In this document: positions 1-7,071 of the stretch, in pieces
Layout: every line of letters starts with the position of its first letter
Position numbering within the stretch: position 1 is the stretch's first letter
Assembly: GCA_020063545.1 (NCBI GenBank)
Contig: JAGUUF010000395.1
Location: forward strand, 1 to 8,960
Reading direction: 5' to 3'
Source: Cytophagales bacterium
GTDB taxonomy: Bacteria; Bacteroidota; Bacteroidia; Cytophagales; Cyclobacteriaceae
DNA: 8,960 nt
Made by a program: the position numbers and the translations under genes
Notes under the pieces: generated by a model
What the model was told of the DNA's origin: nothing
What the model saw: only the letters and a program-made list of their open reading frames with translations
Databases searched by the model: none

Positions 1-1
1 C

Positions 2-814
2 ATTGTCAGCAAGGTTATACTTGCTGCACAGGCGCGCCATGCCGCCCGCAAGGCTCGCGAAATGGTGCAGCGTAAGAACGTGCTCACCGGCACAGGCCTT
101 CCCGGCAAACTGGCCGACTGTTCCAGCACCGATCCGGGCATTTCTGAACTTTACCTGGTGGAAGGTGACTCAGCTGGCGGATCGGCCAAGCAGGGCAGGG
201 ACCGCACCTTCCAGGCCATTCTTCCATTGCGCGGAAAAATCCTGAACGTTGAGAAGGCCCAGGAACACAAGATTTATGAGAACGAAGAAATCAAGAATAT
301 TATAACCGCCCTGGGAGTTTCATTCGGAACTGCAGAAGATGGTAAGGCATTAAATCTTTCAAAACTACGCTACCACAAAGTCATTATTATGACCGATGCC
401 GATGTGGACGGCAGCCATATCCGTACGCTTATTCTGACCTTTTTCTTCAGGTACATGCGGGAGCTTATCGAAAACGGCTATGTGTACATTGCCCTGCCGC
501 CTTTATACCTGGTAAAAAAGGGTAAGGAAGAGCGGTACTGCTGGACGGAAGAAGAGCGCGAAGCAACGGTGAAAGAACTGAGCGGAGGTAAGGAAGACTC
601 CGTTAACATTCAGCGCTACAAAGGTTTGGGTGAAATGAACCCCGAGCAACTCTGGACAACCACGATGGATCCATCCAAACGTACCCTGAAGCAGGTAAGC
701 ATAGAATCGGCTGCTGAGGCCGACCACCTGTTTTCGATGCTGATGGGTGATGAGGTGGCTCCGCGCAGGGAGTTTATCGAAAAAAATGCGCGGTACGCCC
801 GCATCGACATATAA
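2..814 (+). CDS. gyrB: DNA gyrase subunit B, C-terminal part (5' truncated by window)
   Basis: This is the ATP-dependent type II topoisomerase subunit that, with GyrA, introduces negative supercoils into DNA. The frame is open from base 2, so the gene starts left of the window; the ATG at 62 is an internal Met. About 270 residues are visible. The TOPRIM domain is recognised by YLVEGDSAGGSAKQGRD (its catalytic Glu codon is at 161-163) and by TDADVDGSHIRTL (Asp codons from 395, the metal-binding DxD). The gyrase C-terminal signature QRYKGLGEMNPEQLW follows near 611-655, and the protein ends in NARYARIDI. GyrB is preferred over ParE because of the KGLGEMNPEQLW-TTMDP and LMGDEVAPRREFIE sequences, which are typical of GyrB. 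Only about 35 residues separate PPLYLVKKG from RYKGLGEMN, so the roughly 170-residue insert of E. coli GyrB is absent. Gene identity is secure. Confidence 0.95.
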   Translation: MVSKVILAAQARHAARKAREMVQRKNVLTGTGLPGKLADCSSTDPGISELYLVEGDSAGGSAKQGRDRTFQAILPLRGKILNVEKAQEHKIYENEEIKNIITALGVSFGTAEDGKALNLSKLRYHKVIIMTDADVDGSHIRTLILTFFFRYMRELIENGYVYIALPPLYLVKKGKEERYCWTEEEREATVKELSGGKEDSVNIQRYKGLGEMNPEQLWTTTMDPSKRTLKQVSIESAAEADHLFSMLMGDEVAPRREFIEKNARYARIDI

Positions 815-828
815 CATTTTTTTAACCC

Positions 829-856
829 GCTGCCGGTACAGCCGGCTGCATTTTTT
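829..856 (+). terminator. Probable Rho-independent terminator after gyrB
   Basis: The left arm GCTGCCGG (829-836) pairs with CCGGCTGC (842-849) across a 5-nt loop, with one internal T-T mismatch. An A and six T (851-856) follow. The hairpin starts 14 nt after the gyrB stop. It is oriented for + strand transcripts only, since there is no A-tract on its left side. The T-tract ends 14 nt before the ppk1 ATG, so it may act as a partial terminator with readthrough. Confidence 0.6.
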
Positions 857-870
857 AGTAATCTCACAGT

Positions 871-2997
871 ATGGAAGCGGTTACGTCAGTAAACGACAGG
901 ATTGCAAGCACCATTGAGGAGAGCCGCTATATAAGCCGCGACCTGAGCTGGCTGCAATTCAATTACCGGGTGCTTGACCAGGCCAAGCACAGCGAACGCA
1001 GCATTTTTGACCGCCTGAAATTCCTGTGCATTACGGCATCAAACCTCGATGAATTCTGCACCATCCGACTGGGCAGCCTATACAATTACCTCGATTACGG
1101 CAAAGAGCGTTTCGATTACAGCGGCCTGCGCGAGGAGCCTTTTCGCAGGCTCCTGCTTAACGCCATCCGAAATTTTGTTCAGGACCAGAACGAGTATTAC
1201 CTCCTCAAGCTAAAGCCCCTGTTCGAAGAAAACGGGTTCTGCATCCGCGCGTATGCCGATCTCTCCGTTGAACATACGGCACTTGCAAACCATTATTTCA
1301 GCCGCACCATCTTCCCGATGCTTACCCCGATGGCGTTCGACAGTTACCACGCCTTTCCCATCCTGAAAAACAACAGGCTGCTGTTTGGTGTGGTTACCAA
1401 GGTGGTAAACGATGTGCAGCAACAAAACAGGATATCCTTTATCCAGATACCGAGTAACATCCCCCGTTTCTTTGAAATCCAGGAGAACGGCATGCTGGTG
1501 TTTGTGCCTATAGAGGACATTGTGCGCCATAACATTCACAACCTGTTCCGGAATGTTGATATTCAAAGCGTAAATCTCTTCCGCATAAACCGGAATGGCG
1601 ATTTTGCACTTGATGAAAGCGATGATATCGAATCGAACTTTCTGGAAGACCTGAAACAAAAGTTGAAAACCCGCAGAACGGGTCGTGTAGTACGCATGGA
1701 GGTGCAGGGAACGCCTGATCCATGGATGGTTCGGCTGTTGAAAATCCAGTGGGATATTGATGATCACAACATCTTTCATATCCCCCAGCAAAGCCTGCTT
1801 GATTTTGGAGGGTTGAACCAGGTTGTCGGGCATCGGGAGTTTAAAGCGCGCAGAACAAAATTCCCCGACCCGATAAAGCCTTTGAATTACCCTGATGAGG
1901 AATCTCCCGATTTATTCGAGGTACTTAAGCACCGCGATATTCTGCTTCACCACCCCTACAATTCCATGGACCCCGTGCTTGAATTACTCGAAAAAGCAGC
2001 CGATGATCCGATGGTGCTATCCATCAAAATCACTATTTACCGTGTAGCAAAAGAATCACGCGTTACCAATGCGTTGCTGCGCGCGGCTGAAAACGGCAAA
2101 CACGTTGCGGTACTGTTTGAAGTGAAAGCCCGGTTTGACGAGGAAAACAACCTGCGCGAAGCTCAACGGCTTCAAAAGGCAGGCTGCTTTGTTATTTATG
2201 GTGTAGGCAGTTTGAAAACACATACCAAGTTGCTGCTTATCGTACGGAAGGAGCCCGATGATAAAGTTTACCGGTACGTACACCTGGCCAGTGGCAATTA
2301 CAATGAAACTACAGCCCGTTTATACACAGATATTGGATTACTCACAACAAAGGAAATTTATGCCCACGATGTGTCGGAGTTCTTCAATGTTATTACCGGG
2401 CATTCGCAGCCATCGGCCTACCGGAACCTGATCACCTCGCCTCGCGATATGCGCATCCAGTTGTGTAACCTGGTAAAACGTGAAGCTGAAAATGCGCGAA
2501 ACGGCTTGCCAAGCGGTATTGTCATCAAAATGAATTCCCTGCAGGATAAAGAGTTTATTGATGAACTGTATGCAGCCTCTCAGGCAGGTGTGCCTATCAA
2601 ACTTATTGTGCGCGGAATGTGTTGCCTTCGCCCTGGCAGAAAGGATTTAAGTGAGAATATTGAAGTGATAAGCATTGTAGGAGAATACCTGGAACACTCC
2701 CGTATTTATTATTTCCATAATGGGGGGCAGCCGAAGGTGTACATTGGCAGTGCCGATGCTATGGTGCGCAGTTTCGACCGCAGGATTGAGTCGTTGTTTA
2801 TGCTGGATGAAGAAATTCTGAAAAAGCAGGCTATGAATATCCTCCGTTTTAACCTTAAGGATAATGTAAATGCCTACGTGATGCGGGAAGATGGAACGTA
2901 TGTGCTCAAAGAGTCAGATGACGAACCTCCCTTTAACGTGCATAAGCAGTTTTACGCAGTAAGCAAAGAGACGGTAATGGGCGTAAATCTATTCTAA
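871..2997 (+). CDS. ppk1: Polyphosphate kinase 1 (ATP-polyphosphate phosphotransferase)
   Basis: PPK1 reversibly transfers the gamma phosphate of ATP to a growing inorganic polyphosphate chain through a phosphohistidine intermediate. The length of 708 aa fits the family (about 690-720). The N domain begins with YISRDLSWLQFNYRVLDQA (from residue 20). The middle H domain follows, then the two phospholipase-D-like C domains start near HHPYNS (360-365). Active-site residues are visible: R391 in TIYRVA, R421 in ARFDEENN, H451 in KTHTKLL, H471 in YVHLASGN, and H609 in LEHSRIYYF. From memory of the E. coli enzyme these correspond to R375, R405, H435 (phosphorylated), H454 and H592; the offset of 16-17 is constant, which supports the assignment. 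The ATG at 871 is chosen because it lies just before the conserved N domain; no Shine-Dalgarno sequence is visible, as is usual in Bacteroidota. It lies 56 nt after gyrB, and no ppx is visible beside it. Confidence 0.97.
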   Translation: MEAVTSVNDRIASTIEESRYISRDLSWLQFNYRVLDQAKHSERSIFDRLKFLCITASNLDEFCTIRLGSLYNYLDYGKERFDYSGLREEPFRRLLLNAIRNFVQDQNEYYLLKLKPLFEENGFCIRAYADLSVEHTALANHYFSRTIFPMLTPMAFDSYHAFPILKNNRLLFGVVTKVVNDVQQQNRISFIQIPSNIPRFFEIQENGMLVFVPIEDIVRHNIHNLFRNVDIQSVNLFRINRNGDFALDESDDIESNFLEDLKQKLKTRRTGRVVRMEVQGTPDPWMVRLLKIQWDIDDHNIFHIPQQSLLDFGGLNQVVGHREFKARRTKFPDPIKPLNYPDEESPDLFEVLKHRDILLHHPYNSMDPVLELLEKAADDPMVLSIKITIYRVAKESRVTNALLRAAENGKHVAVLFEVKARFDEENNLREAQRLQKAGCFVIYGVGSLKTHTKLLLIVRKEPDDKVYRYVHLASGNYNETTARLYTDIGLLTTKEIYAHDVSEFFNVITGHSQPSAYRNLITSPRDMRIQLCNLVKREAENARNGLPSGIVIKMNSLQDKEFIDELYAASQAGVPIKLIVRGMCCLRPGRKDLSENIEVISIVGEYLEHSRIYYFHNGGQPKVYIGSADAMVRSFDRRIESLFMLDEEILKKQAMNILRFNLKDNVNAYVMREDGTYVLKESDDEPPFNVHKQFYAVSKETVMGVNLF

Positions 2998-3057
2998 TTT
3001 GAAAAACGTTACATCGATGCCGTCAATAACGGTTCCCGGTCAGGGTTACTGAATAAT

Positions 3058-3088
3058 AAAAAAGCCCGGTGATAATCCGGGCTTTTTT
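3058..3088. terminator. Bidirectional Rho-independent terminator between convergent ppk1 and caspase gene
   Basis: Six A (3058-3063), GCCCGG (3064-3069), a 7-nt loop (3070-3076), CCGGGC (3077-3082) and six T (3083-3088) form a perfect symmetric structure with a 6-bp GC-rich stem. On either strand the hairpin is followed by a U-tract. It lies 60 nt after the ppk1 stop and 19 nt beyond the stop of the caspase-like gene, so it can end both transcripts. Bases 2998-3057 hold nothing else that I recognise. Confidence 0.92.
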
Positions 3089-3107
3089 ACAAACCTTTAT
3101 TTGCAGG

Positions 3108-4340
3108 TTACTTCACCACAAATACAAACTCGCTGCCGGGCGCATCGTTGCCGAACTTACCGAACTTGGGTTCGGGATTCAGTTTTTCAACATAGGTAAG
3201 CAGTTCATTCAGGCTCACGATGCCATCGTTGCCACCGCGGCTTTTTAATGCGGCTATAAGGCGGGCAGCGAAAGGAGAGTGGTGCCCGGGTGTGCCGTCT
3301 GAAACGTATTCTTTACCACCGCTGGTTAAGTACTTGCGGGTTTTGTAGGCAAGTTTGCGGGTTATGAATTCGCTCTGGGATATTTCCTTATAAGGTGATT
3401 CCATCGCCCCGCGGGATGAAGCAATAGCATCATCGAACGTACCGCCAAAGCAAACATCCATGGTTAAGAAAATGTGTTCGCACGGGATATTGTTGATGTT
3501 GTTTCGCAACCGGTTGTGCGAAATGTAGGTAGAATTACCGGCATCGTTTACCAGCGATTCCTTCACCACCAGGTATCCTTCCTTAAAGGTGTCGTCAAAA
3601 TGGCCGTGGCCGGCAATAAAGATGAAAAGCTGATCGAGCGGCATGTATTTCTTTTCGGCATACTCGCGCAGTTTAGCCCAGATCTGATCCTGCGAAGGGT
3701 TTTCAATGATATCCACTTTAAATCCGAAAGCGGTTTCCAGCTCGCGGCCAATAGTACGGCCGTCAAATACCGGGTTGGTAAGCTTGGGCCAGTTTTCGTA
3801 CTTATCGGTTACGATGATTAAGGCGTAATCCGTACGCTGAAGTTTACCGGCATCAGCGGTAAGGGTTTCGCCTACGTGCACGAAACGTGAACTGGAGGCT
3901 TTTACGCCTTGCTGGTTTTCGGCAATTATCTCCACCTCGTTAACCCCATCCAGCAAGGTAATCCTGCGCTCTACCAGCATGTTGTACTTGTCGCCATCTT
4001 TTACTTCAACCGGCATGGAGCCACGCAGGGCTCCCTGCGATGCGGTGGTGCCGCCACGAAGCGAGGGCGATGAATCTTTCTCGCGCACGTTAACGGTAAC
4101 CTTTACCAGCGGGTCGCGCGATTCGATGTTGAATTTTACATCAAACTTGGCGTCTTTCTGGAATACCGTTTCGTTTACCGGTGTTATCCAGTTTATCTTC
4201 GGAAACGAAGAGTTGGTATCATTCTTCGCGTTTGTAAAATCAACCGATACCTTGTTGGTTTTCGCGCTGATCGTTTGCCCGTACAAGGCGGGTATAGCGA
4301 TGAGAAACAGAAGCGAGAGGGCAATTAATTTTGTTTTCAT
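3108..4340 (-). CDS. Exported caspase-family (C14) peptidase with Ig-like N-terminal region
   Basis: This is a predicted cysteine protease with a caspase fold, 410 aa long. Residues 1-21 form a signal peptide (basic MKTK, a hydrophobic core, ALYGQ), so the product should act in the periplasm or outside the cell. Residues about 48-157 look like an Ig-like beta domain (ITPVNETVF near the start, then KVTVNVREK, ITLLDGVNEVEIIAENQQG). The protease domain runs from about 170 (DYALIIVTDKYENWPKL) to 410. The catalytic dyad is visible: H245 in FIAGHGHFD and C297 in LTMDVCFGG. D295, two residues before the Cys, sits where metacaspases carry the acidic residue of the S1 pocket, so cleavage after Arg/Lys is possible (inference). 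A p10-like segment with YLTSGGKEYVSDG follows. There is no T9SS sorting domain at its C-terminus. It is the last gene of the - strand unit, 54 nt after the Kre9-like gene. Substrate is unknown. Confidence 0.9.
   Translation of the reverse strand: MKTKLIALSLLFLIAIPALYGQTISAKTNKVSVDFTNAKNDTNSSFPKINWITPVNETVFQKDAKFDVKFNIESRDPLVKVTVNVREKDSSPSLRGGTTASQGALRGSMPVEVKDGDKYNMLVERRITLLDGVNEVEIIAENQQGVKASSSRFVHVGETLTADAGKLQRTDYALIIVTDKYENWPKLTNPVFDGRTIGRELETAFGFKVDIIENPSQDQIWAKLREYAEKKYMPLDQLFIFIAGHGHFDDTFKEGYLVVKESLVNDAGNSTYISHNRLRNNINNIPCEHIFLTMDVCFGGTFDDAIASSRGAMESPYKEISQSEFITRKLAYKTRKYLTSGGKEYVSDGTPGHHSPFAARLIAALKSRGGNDGIVSLNELLTYVEKLNPEPKFGKFGNDAPGSEFVFVVK
4017..4039. repeat. Overlapping small inverted repeats inside the caspase gene
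   Basis: GGAGCC (4017-4022) and GGCTCC (4029-4034) pair across 6 nt. Overlapping them, CGCAGGG (4024-4030) and CCCTGCG (4033-4039) form a 7-bp inverted repeat with a 2-nt spacer, so two alternative hairpins share bases. They encode about residues 101-108 (SQGALRGS), in a Gly/Arg/Ser-rich loop (90-110) of the Ig-like region. This could be a decayed palindromic element or chance in GC-rich sequence. Confidence is high that the pairing exists and low that it is a true mobile repeat. Confidence 0.35.
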
Positions 4341-4394
4341 CGGATGTTTGGGTTTTTACTTTATTTAATTTTTAATAACGAAAGTTGTTTCTGA
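4341..4394 (-). other. AT-rich intergenic spacer before the caspase gene
   Basis: These 54 bases separate the stop codon of the Kre9-like gene from the ATG of the caspase gene and form the largest gap visible within the - strand unit. They are strongly AT-rich in the middle (4355-4380). I see neither a hairpin nor a convincing Bacteroidota TAnnTTTG promoter box. A weak internal promoter or a translation-enhancing A/T leader is possible but unproven. Confidence 0.3.
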
Positions 4395-5189
4395 TTAGTT
4401 GGGCACAGGGGGTGGGCCTGGTAAATCGCTGGTGGGCGTAGTTCCACCACCACCTCCGCCACCACCACCGGCAAGAGCAGCTGCTCCACCTCCAACAACA
4501 GCAAGACCTATCAGGGCTTTGACGGCCGTTGGGGTTTTAGGTACAATTCTGAATTCTTTAGTATAAATCACGTCTTCGCGGTTTTTCGTATCGGTAAATT
4601 TCAGCCGATAATTGCTTCCGGGCTTTACACTACCCGGTATTACCCATTCAAACTTTCCGCTGTTGGCTACATTCCGGTCGCTGTTTACACGGGTTTGGCC
4701 GTCATAAAGTTCGATGTCAATCTGGCCGCCCATGTTGCCGGAAGTCCACGTCAGCGGGTAGCTTTTGCCTCGTTTATACTTTTTAGCGGTGTCGAAGTTT
4801 GTAAGCTTCATAAAAGGTACGAAAATTTTTCCGCGCACTTCAAGTTCCAGGTCGCCCTTAAAACTTCCCAATTCGGAAACTACGTCCCAGATTATCTTCT
4901 TGTCCTTCCCGGGCTTAATCTCGTTACCTACATCTCCGGTAACCTTGGTAAGAGGGGCGGAGAAGTTATCTTTTGATGAAAAAAGACTAATGGAGAACTC
5001 GTGGTTAGGATTGGAGGTTTCCAGGTCGTAATGCACAATAATCTTTGTTCCGGCTATTTCTACCCACGAAATGGTCACGGTTTGGGCGCTTGTCGTAAAA
5101 CTTAAGATAAGCAGGGCTAACGCAAACACCCCCCTCAATCCCCCCTGAAGGGGGGAGGTAAATGCTTTACTATATGATGAATGGTTCAT
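4395..5189 (-). CDS. Exported protein with Kre9/KNH-like beta-sandwich domain and Gly-rich tail
   Basis: This protein is 264 aa and its function is unknown. A hydrophobic segment (21-33) ending in TSAQ (33-36) gives a signal peptide. Residues 37-125 form a beta-rich domain with VTGDVGNEIKPGKDKKIIWDV, a motif style seen in other Bacteroidota exported proteins. Residues about 126-216 (FDTAKKYKRGKSYPLTWTSG, GKFEWVIPG, GSNYRLKFTD, KEFRIVP) resemble the Kre9/KNH, or Ser-Thr-rich GPI-anchored, family (Pfam PF10342 as I recall). Such domains are often found in cell-surface proteins. The C-terminus has a short hydrophobic stretch (225-240), nine Gly (241-249) and a Pro-rich end. Its ATG lies only 2 nt beyond the stop of the upstream T9SS gene, which suggests translational coupling. 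A palindromic repeat is read in frame as residues 11-21; a TTG at codon 18 would give a more ordinary signal peptide (MRGVFALALL), so the start is not certain. Confidence 0.8.
   Translation of the reverse strand: MNHSSYSKAFTSPLQGGLRGVFALALLILSFTTSAQTVTISWVEIAGTKIIVHYDLETSNPNHEFSISLFSSKDNFSAPLTKVTGDVGNEIKPGKDKKIIWDVVSELGSFKGDLELEVRGKIFVPFMKLTNFDTAKKYKRGKSYPLTWTSGNMGGQIDIELYDGQTRVNSDRNVANSGKFEWVIPGSVKPGSNYRLKFTDTKNREDVIYTKEFRIVPKTPTAVKALIGLAVVGGGAAALAGGGGGGGGGTTPTSDLPGPPPVPN
4443..4469 (-). repeat. Poly-glycine codon tract (nine GGN codons)
   Basis: Nine consecutive Gly codons near the 3' end of the Kre9-like gene read on the + strand as mixed CCA/CCT/CCG triplets. The codons are not all identical, so strong slippage is less likely than in a pure repeat. 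The tract probably acts as a flexible linker after the short hydrophobic segment. Confidence 0.7.
5127..5159. repeat. GC-rich palindromic repeat read in frame (TSPLQGGLRGV)
   Basis: Two C6 runs (5129-5134 and 5140-5145) precede a G6 run (5150-5155). The second C run and the G run form a perfect 6-bp hairpin with a TGAA loop, and the first C run can pair with the same G run instead. On the - strand it encodes residues 11-21 of the Kre9-like protein, inside the signal-peptide n-region. Sequences of this kind, giving 'PLQGGxRGV' peptides, are familiar to me as dispersed repeats in Bacteroidota genomes. Membership in a dispersed family cannot be shown from this window, where I see one clear copy only. 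Confidence 0.7.
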
Positions 5190-5191
5190 AA

Positions 5192-7066
5192 TTAATGGCT
5201 GTTTAGGAAGAGAATTTTGCCGGTAAAGGTGCGGTTACCGGCTTTAACAGTGTACACATAAAATCCCTGGGCATTGGTTTCACCATCGGGCCTGCGGCCA
5301 TCCCAGGTAACGGTATGGATGCCGGGGTTTAACTGGTCGCCATAGGTAAACACCTGCTGGCCCATGCTGTTGCGGATAACCAGGTTAACGGCATACTTTT
5401 TACTTCCGGGATTTTCAGGTAAGCCGATAGAAAAGGTTACCGGCTGCTTCAGCCCAAACGGATTGGGGTAGGGTGCCAGCACCTGGATTTCATCCGGACC
5501 GATACGCCCACGTATGTCAACCCCGTAATAAATCTTAAACTGTTTCGACTGGTTTGGTGCAAACGCATAGCGGTTTTCTTCGCGCATGTTCACCACCCGG
5601 TTGTTCTGAACATCGTAGAGGTAGAGTTCAAGGTTGTTGCTGCCGAAGTGCTGGTTATTCCACGACAGCTCGGCATCCTCGGGCCGGCTTACATCGGCAT
5701 TGAAGCGCCACACGTATTCAGCCTGCGGGTTCACAATGTCGGTAGCGAAAGCGCCAAGCTGGTGTTCGGGGTGCGGGAAGTTAATTTCCACGAAATCGAA
5801 CAGCGGTGGCGGGTTGAAGTCGTCAGTTTCATCGGCCTGTACGGACGCCACCGGGTGCATTCCGAATTCGCTTAGCTGACTGGTGAGTTCGCCTTGGCTG
5901 ATGGTGAGGCCTACTTTCCAGTTGGGCTGACTGATGTCGGTTACAAACTCCGGCTTTTCACGGCCACCGGGTGTGGTTTGCCCAAGGAATGGAATGGTAA
6001 CGGTTTGGTTTCCGGTAACATTTACAAAGGCGCCCTGAAAGGGTTCAAGCTGTGTGGCGTTTGAGTATCCGGAACTTCCGTAAACTTTCAATTGACCAAG
6101 CGCGCTTCCGTTATTGCCTGTAAAGGCTTTCACATTATCCCAATTGATGGGAACGGTATACGGATTTCCGATCAGGTTCCAGCCGTTATGCAGCGACATC
6201 TGGTAAAGGCTGTTCCGATGGTTGTTGGGTGCCTGTTGGGAGCCCATTTTGAGAACCACATTACTTCGGGCGGCTGATTGAATAATGAAATAGCCCTTGC
6301 CGCGGTCAATGGTGTTAAAATCACCAGGACCTTCGGCATACGTTTGGGTGCTTTCGTACCTGAAAATCCTGTACTTGGATTTATCGGCAGGGCCGATGTC
6401 AGTAAAAACTTCAGTGATGGCACCGGTAAGGGAATAGGGAATGCCGATTATCCGGTAGTTGGATTGATTGCTTCCATAGGAGAGCAGGGCGGCCGGTACT
6501 TTGGCATCCGGGTCGGTCATTCTGCCGAACAGCGTTCCCGTAGTAGGGTGCCGTGCCATATTTGGTCTGGAGTCGAATGCTTTCAGGTAGTACTCAATAC
6601 CCATGTTATCGTATTCGGCCGCATCCAATGTGCTGAGGTCAAGCGTGAAAGGCCCCGAGCCGGTAAGTTGGGTGGAGTCATACGTTCCGCCCCCGGCAAT
6701 CGGGCGGTGGTACATGTATACCCGCGGTGTACTTTCTGCATCGGTGGCATTGGCCGAGATGGTTCCGGTAATACCCCCTGTGGATTTGGTTACCGTAATG
6801 GTTGGCGAGCCCACGAAAGACGGGGGGGTGTTATCAATCGCTATATCGGAAAACATCAGATCGGCCGCTACGGCTACCCCGCCACCTGAGCTGACGGCTG
6901 TTATCCGCGGCAGCACCATGGGCTGGCCGATGGCGCCAAAGGATGCCACCGCCCCCGACTGGAACGTTGTGGTTCCGCCTGCGCTGAAGGTTTGCATGGG
7001 TATGGTTTGCCCTATGGCCAGCAATCCTCCGTTTAGTAAGATGAAAAGAAGAATGAGAGTTTTCAT
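5192..7066 (-). CDS. Exported protein with C-terminal T9SS (type A) sorting domain
   Basis: This 624-aa protein is probably carried across the inner membrane by Sec and across the outer membrane by the type IX secretion system, then attached to the surface or released. Residues 1-20 form a signal peptide (MKTLILLFILLNGG, cleavage near AIGQ). Residues 28-50 (GAVASFGAIGQP) resemble an N-terminal motif common in Bacteroidota T9SS cargo. Residues about 80-165 look like an Ig/Fn-like beta region (TPPSFVGSPTITVTK). GWNLIGNPY at 295-303 is a motif often seen in T9SS cargo. The C-terminal about 100 residues are the sorting domain with an FlgD-Ig-like pattern: VLAPYPNPF (529-537), IRNSMGQQVF (564-573), HTVTWDGR (584-591), then GFYVYTVKAG and GKILF. 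No enzymatic motif was found. The gene starts 5 nt beyond the stop of the fibre gene and ends 2 nt before the Kre9-like ATG. No Shine-Dalgarno sequence is visible. Confidence 0.88.
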   Translation of the reverse strand: MKTLILLFILLNGGLLAIGQTIPMQTFSAGGTTTFQSGAVASFGAIGQPMVLPRITAVSSGGGVAVAADLMFSDIAIDNTPPSFVGSPTITVTKSTGGITGTISANATDAESTPRVYMYHRPIAGGGTYDSTQLTGSGPFTLDLSTLDAAEYDNMGIEYYLKAFDSRPNMARHPTTGTLFGRMTDPDAKVPAALLSYGSNQSNYRIIGIPYSLTGAITEVFTDIGPADKSKYRIFRYESTQTYAEGPGDFNTIDRGKGYFIIQSAARSNVVLKMGSQQAPNNHRNSLYQMSLHNGWNLIGNPYTVPINWDNVKAFTGNNGSALGQLKVYGSSGYSNATQLEPFQGAFVNVTGNQTVTIPFLGQTTPGGREKPEFVTDISQPNWKVGLTISQGELTSQLSEFGMHPVASVQADETDDFNPPPLFDFVEINFPHPEHQLGAFATDIVNPQAEYVWRFNADVSRPEDAELSWNNQHFGSNNLELYLYDVQNNRVVNMREENRYAFAPNQSKQFKIYYGVDIRGRIGPDEIQVLAPYPNPFGLKQPVTFSIGLPENPGSKKYAVNLVIRNSMGQQVFTYGDQLNPGIHTVTWDGRRPDGETNAQGFYVYTVKAGNRTFTGKILFLNSH

Positions 7067-7071
7067 TGCGC

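Noticed and set aside
62..64. ATG as the start of gyrB
   Set aside because: The frame is open to base 2 and the upstream codons (VILAAQARHAARKARE) are typical GyrB sequence just before the TOPRIM domain; the Met is internal.
1210..1833. 207-codon open frame on the - strand inside ppk1
   Set aside because: It lies fully inside a well-conserved enzyme gene and its translation shows no recognisable motif.
3001..3035. Possible inverted repeat CGTTA/TAACG after ppk1
   Set aside because: The stem is only 5 bp with a 15-nt loop, has no T-tract, and a much stronger terminator lies about 25 nt further on.
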